Source: Cellvibrionaceae bacterium
GTDB taxonomy: Bacteria; Pseudomonadota; Gammaproteobacteria; Pseudomonadales; Cellvibrionaceae
Direction of reading: 5' to 3'
Assembly: GCA_024707385.1 (NCBI GenBank)
Contig: JANPZW010000015.1
Coordinates: 724,777-788,776 of the forward strand
Length of the DNA: 64,000 nt
The notes beneath the pieces are model-generated. The model saw nothing but the letters and a program-made list of their open reading frames with translations. It made no database searches and was not told the DNA's origin. A program made the position numbers and the translations under genes. Positions 20,383 to 28,605 of this stretch are shown piece after piece (position 1 is the first letter of the stretch; each line of letters opens with the position of its first letter).

Positions 20383-20650
20383 GCAAGCTCCTGAGAACTA
20401 CGTCAACTCCCGCGCGATAATGCGCGCATATCACCGCTCAGAACTCTGAATCTGTTTTATATTCAATAGGTTGGCTTTGCCTTTAGATTGATATCGCGCA
20501 TGCGCGGGTACGAAAACGAGCATGCTTGAATGCGGGGCGGGCAGGGATGGCGCAAAGGCGCTGAAAATTTTTTATAAACAATGGCTTATGGGTGATTCTT
20601 CCAAAGCGTGTTAAGAGGATATCGCGCATGCGCAGTATTAAAATGTTAAA
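20381..20650 (+). repeat. 265-bp direct repeat, copy 1
   Basis: Begins at the stop of the SLC13 gene and matches 36208-36475 with about 85% identity by eye, including 40 consecutive identical bases (20451-20490). Two GATATCGCGCATGCGC boxes lie at 20490-20505 and 20618-20633. A small hairpin GCGCG/CGCGC near 20412-20427 is ACGCG/CGCGT in copy 2, a matched base-pair change. Similarity ends exactly at ATGTTAA (20645-20650), after which the cassette-like gene begins. No coding capacity was recognised. Confidence 0.85.
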
Positions 20651-20676
20651 TCCAATCAACTTTCAAGGAAAAATCT

Positions 20677-20992
20677 ATGAGGTTTCGAGTGCTCGCTCTT
20701 ACATGCATTCTCCTGATCACAGGGTGCGCAACGGGGTATCAAAAATATTCTTGGGCAGGCGGCTACAAGGACAAGTCAGTTGGTGACAATAAATATCTCG
20801 TTGAGTATTACGGAAACGGCACAACTTCACCACAAACGGTTGATGAATTCTGGAATAAAAAGGGCGTCAGAGGTTTGCCCAAACGGCTTTAATGTTCTTG
20901 AGGAAGCTGGCGGCGCCAATCAGGGTAGCTTCACAAGCGGGACAACAACATTTTCGCACCCATGGAAAAAGGCAACAATCAGCTGCAAATAG
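20677..20992 (+). CDS. Small CC0125-type lipoprotein in a cassette (one frameshift)
   Basis: ATG 20677 starts a lipoprotein signal (ALTCILLITGCATG; Cys17 lipidated). The body (YQKYSWAGGYKDKSVGDNKY, VEYYGNGTTS) matches a family of small envelope lipoproteins with GGYxD and GNGxTS motifs. The frame breaks in the A5 run 20857-20861; removing one A continues with RASEVCPNGFNVLEEAGG to the TAG at 20990-20992, about 105 residues. The gene is bounded by the GTTAA core at 20646 and the attC-like site at 20996, the structure of a mobile gene cassette. Function unknown. Confidence 0.75.
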
Positions 20993-20995
20993 GAG

Positions 20996-21102
20996 ATTTA
21001 ACAAGGCCAGCAATACGACAGCTTTTCCGTCGCCTTTTTTGTGGCGAAAAATATGCCACAAAAAATTCAACTACAAAGCTGCGCATTCTGGCAGCGTTAT
21101 AA
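20996..21102 (+). mobile_element. attC-like recombination site 1
   Basis: Outer cores ATTTAAC (20996-21002, matches RYYYAAC) and GTTAT (21096-21100) enclose imperfect inverted arms. CCAG 21007-21010, AATACG 21012-21017 and CAGC 21019-21022 pair with GCTG 21078-21081, CGCATT 21082-21087 and CTGG 21088-21091 with one mismatch. C21011 and A21018 are extrahelical, the feature that orients integron attC sites. It starts 4 bases after the lipoprotein stop, as expected for a cassette. Confidence 0.75.
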
Positions 21103-21125
21103 GTAAGGCAACATAGGAGCACGGA

Positions 21126-21374
21126 ATGACCATCGAATTATTGCTATTGGTAGCTATATTTTTATTAGGTGCGGCGGCCTTGATTGGCTTCTTCCTTACT
21201 AAAACTGAGGGGTTTGGCCGCTTTACCACAAGTACATTTCTTATTTTACTTGTTTTAGTTATTTCGTCGCTGCTTTATTCTGCAGGAATGCTTGAAAGTC
21301 AAGTAATGGCAAATGTTCTGTTTGCCGTTTTTGGTTTTGCAGGCGGGCTTTTTACGAGCAAAACCGGCAACTAA
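21126..21374 (+). CDS. Small two- or three-helix membrane protein
   Basis: The 82-residue hydrophobic protein (MTIELLLLVAIFLLGAAALI; FLILLVLVISSLLYS; NVLFAVFGFAGGLF) has AGGAG 9 bases upstream of ATG 21126. It begins 26 bases after the attC-like site 1 core, so it is the first gene of the second cassette, with the lipoprotein gene following after 19 bases. No family recognised. Confidence 0.65.
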   Translation: MTIELLLLVAIFLLGAAALIGFFLTKTEGFGRFTTSTFLILLVLVISSLLYSAGMLESQVMANVLFAVFGFAGGLFTSKTGN

Positions 21375-21393
21375 AGTAACCTACGGAGAAAAT

Positions 21394-21759
21394 ATGAAAT
21401 TTTCCTACATTTTGATATTTAGCACGCTATTGGTTTCATGCGCCACTCCAGTTAGTCACACGAATACCCCTCTATCTACCTATGATAAAGATACGGAGTA
21501 CGGCATCGAAAAAAGAGAAGATGGATTTTCCATTACTGTGTACTACTCTCGTTACCAATTTATTCCTGAAAGTGATGCCGTTGCAACAGCATGCAAAAGC
21601 CAACTTACAGCTATTGCCTGGGAGCACGCGGACAACGAGGGCAAAAAGATTGACCCAGTAAACGAGCAGAGGATTAGGGTCTCCATGGGGCGTAATGGCC
21701 TTTCGGGTATCACTTCATGTCAAGCCAATGCAGTGGTTAAGTGGGCAAACGGCTTATAA
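21394..21759 (+). CDS. Cassette-borne lipoprotein of unknown function
   Basis: ATG 21394 follows ACGGAGAAA. The 121-residue product has a lipoprotein signal (YILIFSTLLVSCATP, Cys16) and a soluble domain with two further cysteines (ATACKSQL, ITSCQANA) that could form a disulfide. The stop TAA 21757-21759 lies inside the outer core of attC-like site 2, the tight gene/attC spacing typical of integron cassettes. Family not recognised. Confidence 0.7.
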   Translation: MKFSYILIFSTLLVSCATPVSHTNTPLSTYDKDTEYGIEKREDGFSITVYYSRYQFIPESDAVATACKSQLTAIAWEHADNEGKKIDPVNEQRIRVSMGRNGLSGITSCQANAVVKWANGL

Positions 21760-21810
21760 CAATAACAGTCAAGGCGACGCCTAACCACGGCGCGCTTGCT
21801 GTTGGCGTTA
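21757..21810 (+). mobile_element. attC-like recombination site 2
   Basis: Cores TAAC (21757-21760) and GTTA (21807-21810) flank arms that pair perfectly: AACAG 21764-21768, CAAG 21770-21773, CG 21775-21776, CGCC 21778-21781 against GGCG 21789-21792, CG, CTTG 21795-21798, CTGTT 21799-21803. T21769, G21774 and A21777 are extrahelical on one arm. Length, layout and TCAAGGCGACGCC-type sequence resemble the classical 59-base element of aadA cassettes. This is the best of the three sites. Confidence 0.85.
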
Positions 21811-21874
21811 AGGCTGTAGAAAAACCCCCATAAAAAGGTAAAATCGGCGGGTCAAAACGGATAACGAACCCAAT

Positions 21875-22054
21875 ATGCCCAATTTCATTCCCTACGATCT
21901 TAATCAATTCGAAATGGTGGTGATTAATTACCTGGATCAGCTGCAGCCGGGAACCTTTGAGCATGTCATCCATCATCTGATTGAACACCGATTAGATTTA
22001 TCCGTTTTCTTCCCCGCCTATCAAAACGACGCCACCGGTCGTTCTGACTTTTGA
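21875..22054 (+). pseudogene. N-terminal remnant of an IS1182-type transposase
   Basis: A 59-codon frame from ATG 21875 reads MPNFIPYDLNQFEMVVINYL and continues DQLQPGTFEH ... LDLSVFFPAYQNDATGR before a stop. This is the conserved N-terminus of IS1182-family transposases (FIPYD, MVVIN, QLQPGTFE, LDLSVF, NDATGR), which normally run on for 400 or more residues. The rest of the element and its ends were not found, so it is a dead stub just beyond the cassette pair. Confidence 0.8.
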
Positions 22055-22203
22055 ACGCGACTAAATTCGCGCACTTTATTAATCCATTCGGCTGTCGAAA
22101 AATCAAATCCCGCTGATGTTTTTTGGAAGATATGAAAAGAGCGGGATTTAGAAAAATTGGGTTTTTCTACTTAGCCTCGTTATGCAAAAAATTAGAGCTA
22201 GAG

Positions 22204-22506
22204 ATGAACGACATATATAAAGAACCAAGATCTAAATTGATAGACTCTGAAGAGAATGATTTACATGGTGGCAATTCATCACCCATTAAAACGTATTCGA
22301 GGTACTGGCAGCGTGGATGGTGGGTATTTTTAATGATTTTTTTAGTGAATCTAACTTCAGTACTCCTGGTCTTCCCACTTGCCTTTATTTTCAAAGGAGA
22401 AACCACTTACTATTGGGTGAGCGCAGGAATTGCATACGTGTTTTTAGGTATCCCTTTATCTGGATGGTTGTTTGAGGTTTTTTCCAGGAATTCAAAGCGT
22501 CTATAA
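22204..22506 (+). CDS. Small integral membrane protein, unknown
   Basis: I place the start at ATG 22204 (MNDIYKEPRSKLIDSEEN), a start typical of small two-helix membrane proteins; an upstream in-frame ATG at 22132 would add 24 residues. Residues ~36-62 (GWWVFLMIFLVNLTSVLLVF) and ~70-92 (YYWVSAGIAYVFLGIPLSGW) are membrane segments. A GTTATGC sequence 15 bases upstream resembles a cassette junction but lacks a convincing attC. Function not recognised. Confidence 0.6.
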   Translation: MNDIYKEPRSKLIDSEENDLHGGNSSPIKTYSRYWQRGWWVFLMIFLVNLTSVLLVFPLAFIFKGETTYYWVSAGIAYVFLGIPLSGWLFEVFSRNSKRL

Positions 22507-22530
22507 AAAGTAGCAACTGAATTAAAAACC

Positions 22531-22560
22531 AAAAAAAGGCCAGTTAAACTGGCCTTTTTT
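22531..22560. terminator. Bidirectional terminator between convergent genes
   Basis: GGCCAGT and ACTGGCC pair around TAA, with an A run before and a T run after (22531-22560). It lies between the stop of the small membrane protein (22506) and the stop of the GH5 gene (22583), and works for both strands. Confidence 0.85.
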
Positions 22561-22582
22561 ATTCTTGAAAATCGAGCGGCAA

Positions 22583-23755
22583 CTAATTAAGAAACGGCGC
22601 CAACCAGGATATTTGCGCGGCGTCTGCGCCGTTGGTGCCGGGCGCTATGGAATACATGTAGGAGCCCCACCATGGGCCGGCGGCCCACCATGTCCATCCA
22701 ATCCAATAATTGCGGTTGTTGTCTATGTGCTGCAGTGCGCTTTCGATCGCCTGTCGGCAGGTGCCATTGTTGGCTCCAGCGAACTCGCCTAAAAAGCCTT
22801 TTTTATTGTTGGCCGCCAGCCACGCTGTGAAGTTCACCAGCTTTTCCGCACCGTTAGCGGTGGCGCAGGTGGGGCTTTTGCCGGAATGGTCGGCATCAAA
22901 ATATTGGTGCACTTCAATCGCGTAGTTATTACCGGGGTCGACAAAATCCAAAAGGACTGTGGCATTTGGCGTGCCGTACCAGTTGTCACCCCAGGTGGAG
23001 GCACCGGTCCAGGCGTTGCCGGGAACGAGTATCAGGTTGGTGGCGCCGGTATTGCGGATGGCGCTTGTCGCGGCGTTAGCGGCACTCAACCAGGCCTCTG
23101 TGGCCATAGTGTGCGGCTCGTTCATGATGCCGAAAATTACGTAGGAGTTACCTTTGTAGGTGTTTGCCAGGCGCGACCAGAAATCCGCAAAAGCGGAGAC
23201 AGGCACTTGCGAAGTACCAATGACGTTGCCCCGGTAGCGCGCATAATTATGCGGATCCAAAATCACGTACATATTCTTCGCGGTTGTCGCCGTTACAAAC
23301 TGATTCAGACGGTCAAATTCAGCCTGGTTGAAGGCTTGGCTCAGGGTGGGTTGCAAGCGCTCCCACAAAAAGGGCAGGCGCAGAACATTCATTTTTTTGG
23401 ATTTGAAGTAATCCACTTCGCTTTGGGCGGGATATATGTAGTGCTCCTCGTAAACCCCAGGGATAAAGGACTCGCCGAACTCCGCGCTGGCCAGATTGAC
23501 GCCTTTGAGCATTCCCGAGAATCCGCCAGTGGAGCTACTTGAGGAACTGGAGCTGCTCGACGAACTGCTGGATGAACTACTTGATGAACTGGAAGAGCTC
23601 GATGATGAACTGGAAGAACTGCTTGAGGACGAGCTGGATGAGCTGCTTGACGAGCTCGAAGAGCTGGAAGAGAAGCTTCCGGAGTTGCCTCCGCACGCGG
23701 CGAGTGCCACGCCGCACAAAAGGATTGTGAATCGCAACAGAGATTTGCCGATCAT
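22583..23755 (-). CDS. GH5 glycanase lipoprotein with poly-serine linker
   Basis: ATG 23755 is preceded by GGGGGGAAA. The 390-residue product has a lipobox (GVALAAC, Cys21), a run of about 47 serines (residues ~29-76) and a GH5 catalytic domain. The acid/base Glu is in IMNEPH (about 213) and the nucleophile in FLGEFAG (about 324); GVNLASAEFGE, VLRLPFLWERL and EVHQYFD are further GH5 marks. It is an endoglucanase-like enzyme anchored in the outer membrane, cutting beta-1,4-glucan or a related polymer. Long serine linkers are typical of Cellvibrio and Saccharophagus enzymes. Confidence 0.92.
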   Translation of the reverse strand: MIGKSLLRFTILLCGVALAACGGNSGSFSSSSSSSSSSSSSSSSSSSSSSSSSSSSSSSSSSSSSSSSSSSSSSSTGGFSGMLKGVNLASAEFGESFIPGVYEEHYIYPAQSEVDYFKSKKMNVLRLPFLWERLQPTLSQAFNQAEFDRLNQFVTATTAKNMYVILDPHNYARYRGNVIGTSQVPVSAFADFWSRLANTYKGNSYVIFGIMNEPHTMATEAWLSAANAATSAIRNTGATNLILVPGNAWTGASTWGDNWYGTPNATVLLDFVDPGNNYAIEVHQYFDADHSGKSPTCATANGAEKLVNFTAWLAANNKKGFLGEFAGANNGTCRQAIESALQHIDNNRNYWIGWTWWAAGPWWGSYMYSIAPGTNGADAAQISWLAPFLN

Positions 23756-24330
23756 AGTTTCCCCCCAAAGGAACATAGTAACCCGTACTTTCTTAGCACC
23801 AAATGCTTGAATCAGCGTTATGCGATATATCGAACCGGCCCATATACAGAAACAGCCATCGCGGTGCACGTAAAGCACCAGATCATAGCCTTGGCAGAGG
23901 AAGCGGTCCAAACAAGAACCGTCGATCTGTGAAGCACGACAAGCTGAGCAAAGAATCGCGGCTCCTATACGGGAAGCGCATACCCTTGGAGCCCTCAATC
24001 CATAGAGAGACACAAACCACATAAGCACAATCGGCACGAGACCAGAGCCAAATCGCTTCGATCCACCATCTGAAAAAAATCCAACGCCCTTTGATTTGCC
24101 GTTATGAACGCAGCGAAATGTGCCGGAAAATTCTAAACCTGCTAATCGGTTGGCGTTTTATCCATTCTTCCGCCTTCGTAATATCTTTTGTATTTACCAG
24201 CATCGGCAAAATATTTTCACATTCATCTCCACGCGTGTTGTGCCACGACGGGCAGGGTGGCAAGATCCACGGCGGCACGCACAAAGGTGCTGAGTCATCT
24301 TTTCTCTGTTTATCGCATGAGGTGAACGAC
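23756..24330. other. Intergenic region between divergent GH5 and FMN reductase genes
   Basis: 575 bases with no recognisable gene. It must contain the GH5 promoter (minus strand) and the promoter of the gene at 24331 (plus strand). Frames crossing it are 5' extensions without ribosome sites. Confidence 0.4.
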
Positions 24331-24879
24331 ATGAGCCAATACCAGATCGCCGTTGTTATCGGCAGCCTTCGCAAAGACTCGTTTAATCGCAAACTCGCCA
24401 ACGCACTCCCCAAATTGGCGCCGGCAGAATTCTCATTCAAACAACTCGAAATCGGCGACTTGCCACTCTATAACCAGGACGACGACGCAAATCCCCCTGC
24501 GGCAGCCAAACGTCTCAAAACAGAAATCGCTGCATCCAAAGGTGTTATTTTTGTTACGCCTGAATACAACCGCTCCATCCCCGGTGTACTCAAAAATGCC
24601 CTGGATCACGCTTCGCGCCCCTACGGCCAAAGTGCTTGGGCAGGTAAACCGGCTGGCGTTATAGGCGTCTCTGTCGGAGCGAACGGCACCGCTATGGCGC
24701 AGCAGCATTTGCGCAATATCCTGGCATACCTCGACATGCCCGCCATGGGCCAGCCGGAAGCCTATCTGCACGCGCGCGAAGGTATGTTCGATAGCTCAGG
24801 CGAGTTAGGCCCTGATAGCAAAAAATTCGTTCAGCAATGGGTGGATCGATACGTGGCCTGGGTGAAAAGCTTTTCCTGA
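24331..24879 (+). CDS. NADPH-dependent FMN reductase / quinone reductase
   Basis: The start ATG 24331 is set by GAGGTGA 12 bases upstream. The 182-residue flavodoxin-fold protein shows the FMN phosphate loop GSLRKDSFNRKLA, PLYNQDDD, VTPEYNRSIPGVLKNALDHASRP and GQPEAYLH, which places it in the NADPH-dependent FMN reductase family (ChrR/YieF-like). These cytosolic enzymes reduce flavin, quinones or chromate. It ends before a strong terminator. Confidence 0.92.
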   Translation: MSQYQIAVVIGSLRKDSFNRKLANALPKLAPAEFSFKQLEIGDLPLYNQDDDANPPAAAKRLKTEIAASKGVIFVTPEYNRSIPGVLKNALDHASRPYGQSAWAGKPAGVIGVSVGANGTAMAQQHLRNILAYLDMPAMGQPEAYLHAREGMFDSSGELGPDSKKFVQQWVDRYVAWVKSFS

Positions 24880-24913
24880 CGCTTAACTTCCTGATTCTTA
24901 AAAAAAGAAATGC

Positions 24914-24948
24914 AAGACAAAATGCACAGCGCATTTTGTCTTATTTTC
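24914..24948 (+). terminator. Rho-independent terminator of the FMN reductase gene
   Basis: AAGACAAAATGC (24914-24925) and GCATTTTGTCTT (24931-24942) form a perfect 12-bp stem with a 5-base loop, followed by ATTTTCTC. It lies 35 bases after the FMN reductase stop. Confidence 0.85.
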
Positions 24949-24964
24949 TCTGGTGGCTCTCCAT

Positions 24965-25031
24965 TAGCTTTCAGGCCTTCCAATAAGCTTTAGCTTTTAG
25001 ACTTTCCAATTTAGCTTTCAGACTTTCCAAT
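24965..25031 (-). repeat. Three tandem ~22-bp copies of the aquaporin gene end
   Basis: On the minus strand the last codons of the aquaporin (TTATTGGAAAGTCTGAAAGC) recur as ATTGGAAAGTCTAAAAGC and TTATTGGAAGGCCTGAAAGC. The units are slightly diverged, so the duplication is not recent. Depending on the frame the copies would extend the protein by repeats of ESLKAK. Confidence 0.7.
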
Positions 25032-25702
25032 AAAACGATAAACCACTGCTCCAAGCAAACCACCAATAATTGGCGCAATCCAAAACAGCCAAAAGCTGCG
25101 CAACAGCCCAGCCACCGACGTAGACCGCCACTCCCGTGCTTCGCGCAGGATTTACCGAGGTATTGGTTACCGGAATACTGATTAGGTGAATCAACGTCAA
25201 ACACAGGCCGATTGCTATAGGCGCGAAGCCTGCCGGCGCACGCTTGTCCGTCGCACCCAAGATAACGACGAGGAACATCATGGTCATCACGACCTCTGAA
25301 ACCAGCGCGGCCAGTATTGAGTAACCGCCGGGCGAGTGGGCGCCATAACCGTTTGAAGCAAAGCCGCCAGCAACGTCAAAGCCGGCCTTGCCCGTAGCAA
25401 TGAGATAAAGAACACCGCCCGCCGCTATGCCACCAACAACTTGAGCGATGATGTAAGGTGCCAACTCCTTTGCGGGAAAACGTCCACCAGCCCAAAGCCC
25501 AATGGAAACAGCCGGGTTGAGATGACAACCTGAAATATGTCCGATCGCGTAAGCCATAGTTAACACAGTCAGACCAAAGGCGAGGAGAAACTCCCAACAG
25601 ACCGATTCCAAGCTCCGGAAATGCCGCCGCGAGCACTGCGCTACCACAGCCTCCCAAAACCAGCCAAAACGTGCCTATAAACTCTGCAAAGTACCTATTC
25701 AT
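25011..25702 (-). CDS. aqpZ: Aquaporin Z-type water channel (two frameshifts)
   Basis: ATG 25702 has GGAAGGAAA upstream. Both NPA motifs are present (GHISGCHLNPAVSIG; TNTSVNPARSTGVA) and the selectivity-filter Arg follows the second NPA, as in AqpZ. Two indels split the gene: near 25580-25590 (restored: LLGVSLAFGLTVLTMAYAIG) and in the A4 run 25091-25094 (restored: QLWLFWIAPIIGGLLGAVVY, RFIGKSES). The repaired protein is about 230 residues, the normal length. Tandem copies of the gene end lie just downstream. Confidence 0.9.
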
Positions 25703-26181
25703 TTGTCGTTTCCTTCCATCTATTAATGAATAAAACCCTCGCTTTGTTACTAACACTGCCAAACTCTCAATTACGACAAAGCGATTAAGTATATTGCAAA
25801 TTTTCTTGCGCTATTCACTCCTATTTTCAACGTAGATATCTTTGGGATTTTCGTATTCAGAAATCGAATGACGGGCAACAGCGACAATCATTGAAGTGAA
25901 TAGCGGGCCCAAGAAACAAATTAGAAAAACATTCCTGGCATGAAAGTCGCCAATTGTCGACACGGCGCGCCGATCATTGCACTCAAAATCTTACGCATCA
26001 ATCCTGTGAATAAATCACGAAATCCAAGGTATTTTCTCCTGATTTACGCAACGTTCTTCGATAATCTTTCTGACATAACTAGTAAATCGGGAAGGCTATG
26101 AAGTTCCCCGCATTAATGGACCCGATATCTTTATCGTCTTCTTCACCCTGAAGAATGCAATAAAAAACACAAGGAGGATCT
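25703..26181. other. Intergenic region, aquaporin to protease operon
   Basis: 479 bases, A+T rich, between divergent genes. No gene, RNA or repeat was recognised; the ribosome site AAGGAGGATC lies at its right end before ATG 26182. Confidence 0.4.
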
Positions 26182-27081
26182 ATGTTTTTTCGTTTTTTAT
26201 ATTCTGCTCTAACGGCTGTTTTATTATCGATTGAGGCGTTCGCGGCACCTGTCGCAGCTCCGCCCGATGCAACTCCTACCGAATTGGTGGCTTATTCGCC
26301 CGTGATTTTTACCGGTATAGCGTCGAGTACGCGTTATGGTTTTCACGACAAGAAAAAAATGCCCTACACCTTTATTCAATTTTCCGGTGTTACGTATTTG
26401 CGCCGAGACTCTGCTTTAGGTGATCCATCGAAAGGTACTGTAGAAATATCCGTAGCCGGTGGGCTGCGCGAGAATTTGCGTTTGCTCGAAGTTGATGAAA
26501 TGCCGAAATTCGATCTGGGCCAACGTTATCTTGTTTTCCTAAGAGGCGGAGACTGGCGCTTATCGCCCATAACGGCGTCTCAACAAGGTGTCTTTCGGCT
26601 GCATGGGCGTATAGCCGACGACGCTCTGGTTCTGAATTATCAAGGACAACCGATTGCGCGCATCGATGAAAGAAAATTTGTTCTTGCCAAGGAAAAGTCG
26701 ACGAATGACAGCACTGGTCCTGCTGAAGAAAAACTGGATGACCATCAAGCCGGTCAACTGGCTTCGTTATCGGGTCGCGCTCCTAAGGATACGCAACAAG
26801 AGGGGGCGCTGAGTGAGAAGGTCGACAGCGAAGGTGATCGCGCACAAGAACCCGATAATACCCAGGGACGCTTTGCCAATTTTGAAACCATTATGACGCT
26901 TTCTACATTAAAAACATTCATCGATCAGACTGCGAAAAAAACTGCAGGAATGTATCCGGAAGCCGCCCAAGTGTCATTGACACCGGTCGACCCACTCGGC
27001 GAGCAAAGCATGCGCGCGCTGTCCCCTAACACTTCGGGGACGGTCAAGGATCGGCTTCGCTCAAAAACCCAGTCGGATTAA
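26182..27081 (+). CDS. Secreted protein of unknown function upstream of a matrixin protease
   Basis: ATG 26182 follows a perfect AAGGAGGA site. The 299-residue protein has a signal peptide ending near EAFAAP, an N-terminal domain (residues ~30-150; VIFTGIASSTRYGF, TFIQFSGVTYLRRD, FDLGQRYLVFLRGG) and a charged low-complexity C-terminal half. The first domain resembles proteins found next to secreted matrixin-like proteases (inference). It is 14 bases upstream of the protease gene, so they are probably one operon; an inhibitor, chaperone or partner role is possible. Confidence 0.75.
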   Translation: MFFRFLYSALTAVLLSIEAFAAPVAAPPDATPTELVAYSPVIFTGIASSTRYGFHDKKKMPYTFIQFSGVTYLRRDSALGDPSKGTVEISVAGGLRENLRLLEVDEMPKFDLGQRYLVFLRGGDWRLSPITASQQGVFRLHGRIADDALVLNYQGQPIARIDERKFVLAKEKSTNDSTGPAEEKLDDHQAGQLASLSGRAPKDTQQEGALSEKVDSEGDRAQEPDNTQGRFANFETIMTLSTLKTFIDQTAKKTAGMYPEAAQVSLTPVDPLGEQSMRALSPNTSGTVKDRLRSKTQSD

Positions 27082-27095
27082 ATCACTTCAAGGAG

Positions 27096-28136
27096 ATGGC
27101 ATATGATCGGCAAAATTTCCCTATTCAATATGTTTTATATGGTGCATGCCTCGCAATTATTTCGAACTCCCATGCGTATGATCTGAAATCCCATACCTGG
27201 ACGTCAGATCCTACAATGAAGGTTGCAGCCATATCGTTTCCGTCAGGCTCGGTATGGCGGCAAGATCTTGAAACTGGTGTCGGGCGTTGGAACGGTATTA
27301 ATGGTATGTGGTTAGAATTTGATTTGATCTATTCCAACTACAATTCTTTTAACACCCCTTGCGACAACACCGATGGTGACGGCGAAAACAATGTCGCTTT
27401 TGTCAGTTCAGCCGCGGTGGATGGCAACTGGGGGCTGCACTGTTCGGATTATGACGGTTCCGTACGTCTCGAATCCGACATTATGTTCAATGCCGATATC
27501 GATTGGAATACGGGCATTCAAGATGAACGTATTCGTAAAACGGATAAACCAACTTTTCTTAAAGTTGTAGTACACGAGTTTGGTCACAGCGTAGGATTAA
27601 ATCATTTCGATACAGAGCACGCTGTTATGTCGCAGGGATACGACGGACACTTGTGGTGGGGTGGATCGGAAACCTATCGCCATCATCCCATGGCTGATGA
27701 TATTCAGGGCGCGCGAATTCTTTATAGCCACAATAATGGTGAAATCGATGTGACCGCGACCAATTTCGAAATGTCCGGAGCATCCAGCACTGCGTTGTGG
27801 CGCAATAACAGTACCATAACTAATGTTACCGCCGGCAACTCAGTCAATGTGGAATATTCGGTGGCGAACATCGGCAAATCCAGTGCGAGCTTCAATATGG
27901 GAGTCTATTTATCGACCAATGACTACATTTCCACAGGTGATATTTATCTCGGCGGATTTGGCTATGTGCTTCCTGCCCATTATATCTGGGACAGAGACAA
28001 AACCTTCACCATACCTTCCACTGTTGCCCTCGGCACTTATTACATAGGTGTTGTTGTCGATACGGATAATTCTCTGGCGGAAGCCAGAGAATCAAATAAT
28101 CGCCTGGTTTTTCCAGGCAAGTGGACTGTCAATTGA
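27096..28136 (+). CDS. Secreted matrixin-like zinc metalloprotease with C-terminal CARDB domain
   Basis: The 346-residue protein has a zinc site H160-E161-x2-H164-x5-H170 (VVHEFGHSVGLNHF) and the Met-turn at Met178, the metzincin/matrixin signature. The C-terminal ~125 residues (SVNVEYSVANIGKSSASFNM ... LAEARESNNRLV) form a CARDB-type adhesion domain. The signal sequence ends SNSHA. The ribosome site AAGGAG fits ATG 27103 in another frame (MIGKISLFNMFYM) better than ATG 27096, so a frameshift inside the signal peptide is likely. Middle gene of a three-gene operon. Confidence 0.88.
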   Translation: MAYDRQNFPIQYVLYGACLAIISNSHAYDLKSHTWTSDPTMKVAAISFPSGSVWRQDLETGVGRWNGINGMWLEFDLIYSNYNSFNTPCDNTDGDGENNVAFVSSAAVDGNWGLHCSDYDGSVRLESDIMFNADIDWNTGIQDERIRKTDKPTFLKVVVHEFGHSVGLNHFDTEHAVMSQGYDGHLWWGGSETYRHHPMADDIQGARILYSHNNGEIDVTATNFEMSGASSTALWRNNSTITNVTAGNSVNVEYSVANIGKSSASFNMGVYLSTNDYISTGDIYLGGFGYVLPAHYIWDRDKTFTIPSTVALGTYYIGVVVDTDNSLAEARESNNRLVFPGKWTVN

Positions 28137-28158
28137 CTTCATAAAAGGAGAATGAGCC

Positions 28159-28509
28159 ATGAGTTTGGCTATTAATGAAATTGCAATCATCCTACTAATG
28201 CAAACAACACCAGCACCCGCCGAGTACATCTATCAGGAATTCAATCCGTCGTATGCGAAGCAAATTGAATTTTCGCTAAACTCTGCATCGGGAATAACAC
28301 TCGCCACGTCGAGCATTCCTCCTGTTCCCAAACCGGAGCCATCACCAGCGCCTGAACCCAAAAAGCTTCCAAAACCCGATGACGGCGGTACGGACCCAAC
28401 CCCCGACGATGACGACGACACGGATGATGATCGGGATAGGGATTCCGATGATGATTCGGGCCCGGGCGACACCGACGCGGGAAGTCAACCGAGCTTCGGT
28501 CGCTTTTAA
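28159..28509 (+). CDS. Acidic, proline-rich small protein of the protease operon
   Basis: ATG 28159 has AAAAGGAG upstream. The 116-residue product has a polar N-terminal half, then a Pro/Glu stretch (PPVPKPEPSPAPEPKKLPKP) and an Asp-rich tail (DDDDDTDDDRDRDSDDD) ending in SFGRF. Such tails can bind calcium. No family recognised and no clear signal peptide. It lies 22 bases after the protease gene. Confidence 0.6.
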   Translation: MSLAINEIAIILLMQTTPAPAEYIYQEFNPSYAKQIEFSLNSASGITLATSSIPPVPKPEPSPAPEPKKLPKPDDGGTDPTPDDDDDTDDDRDRDSDDDSGPGDTDAGSQPSFGRF

Positions 28510-28514
28510 TCTGA

Positions 28515-28551
28515 TATAAAGCTACACCCGCTTAGCGTGCGTGGCTTTATA
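28515..28551 (+). terminator. Hairpin after the protease operon
   Basis: TATAAAGC (28515-28522) and GCTTTATA (28544-28551) pair, with CAC/GTG inside. It follows the stop at 28509 by 6 bases but has no good T run, so it is a weak terminator candidate. Confidence 0.5.
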
Positions 28552-28605
28552 CAAAGTTGTCTTCCTTATGCCTTGAGCCACGTCCATGCCTTGGACTGGC
28601 TCTAG

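Noticed and set aside
22185..22203. GTTATGC just upstream of the small membrane protein, as a fourth cassette junction
   Set aside because: No paired arms with a TAAC core could be found upstream, so an attC site is not supported.
23496..23810. Leu/Glu/Asp-rich frame opposite the GH5 serine linker
   Set aside because: It is the complement of the poly-serine codons; no start signal and no family.
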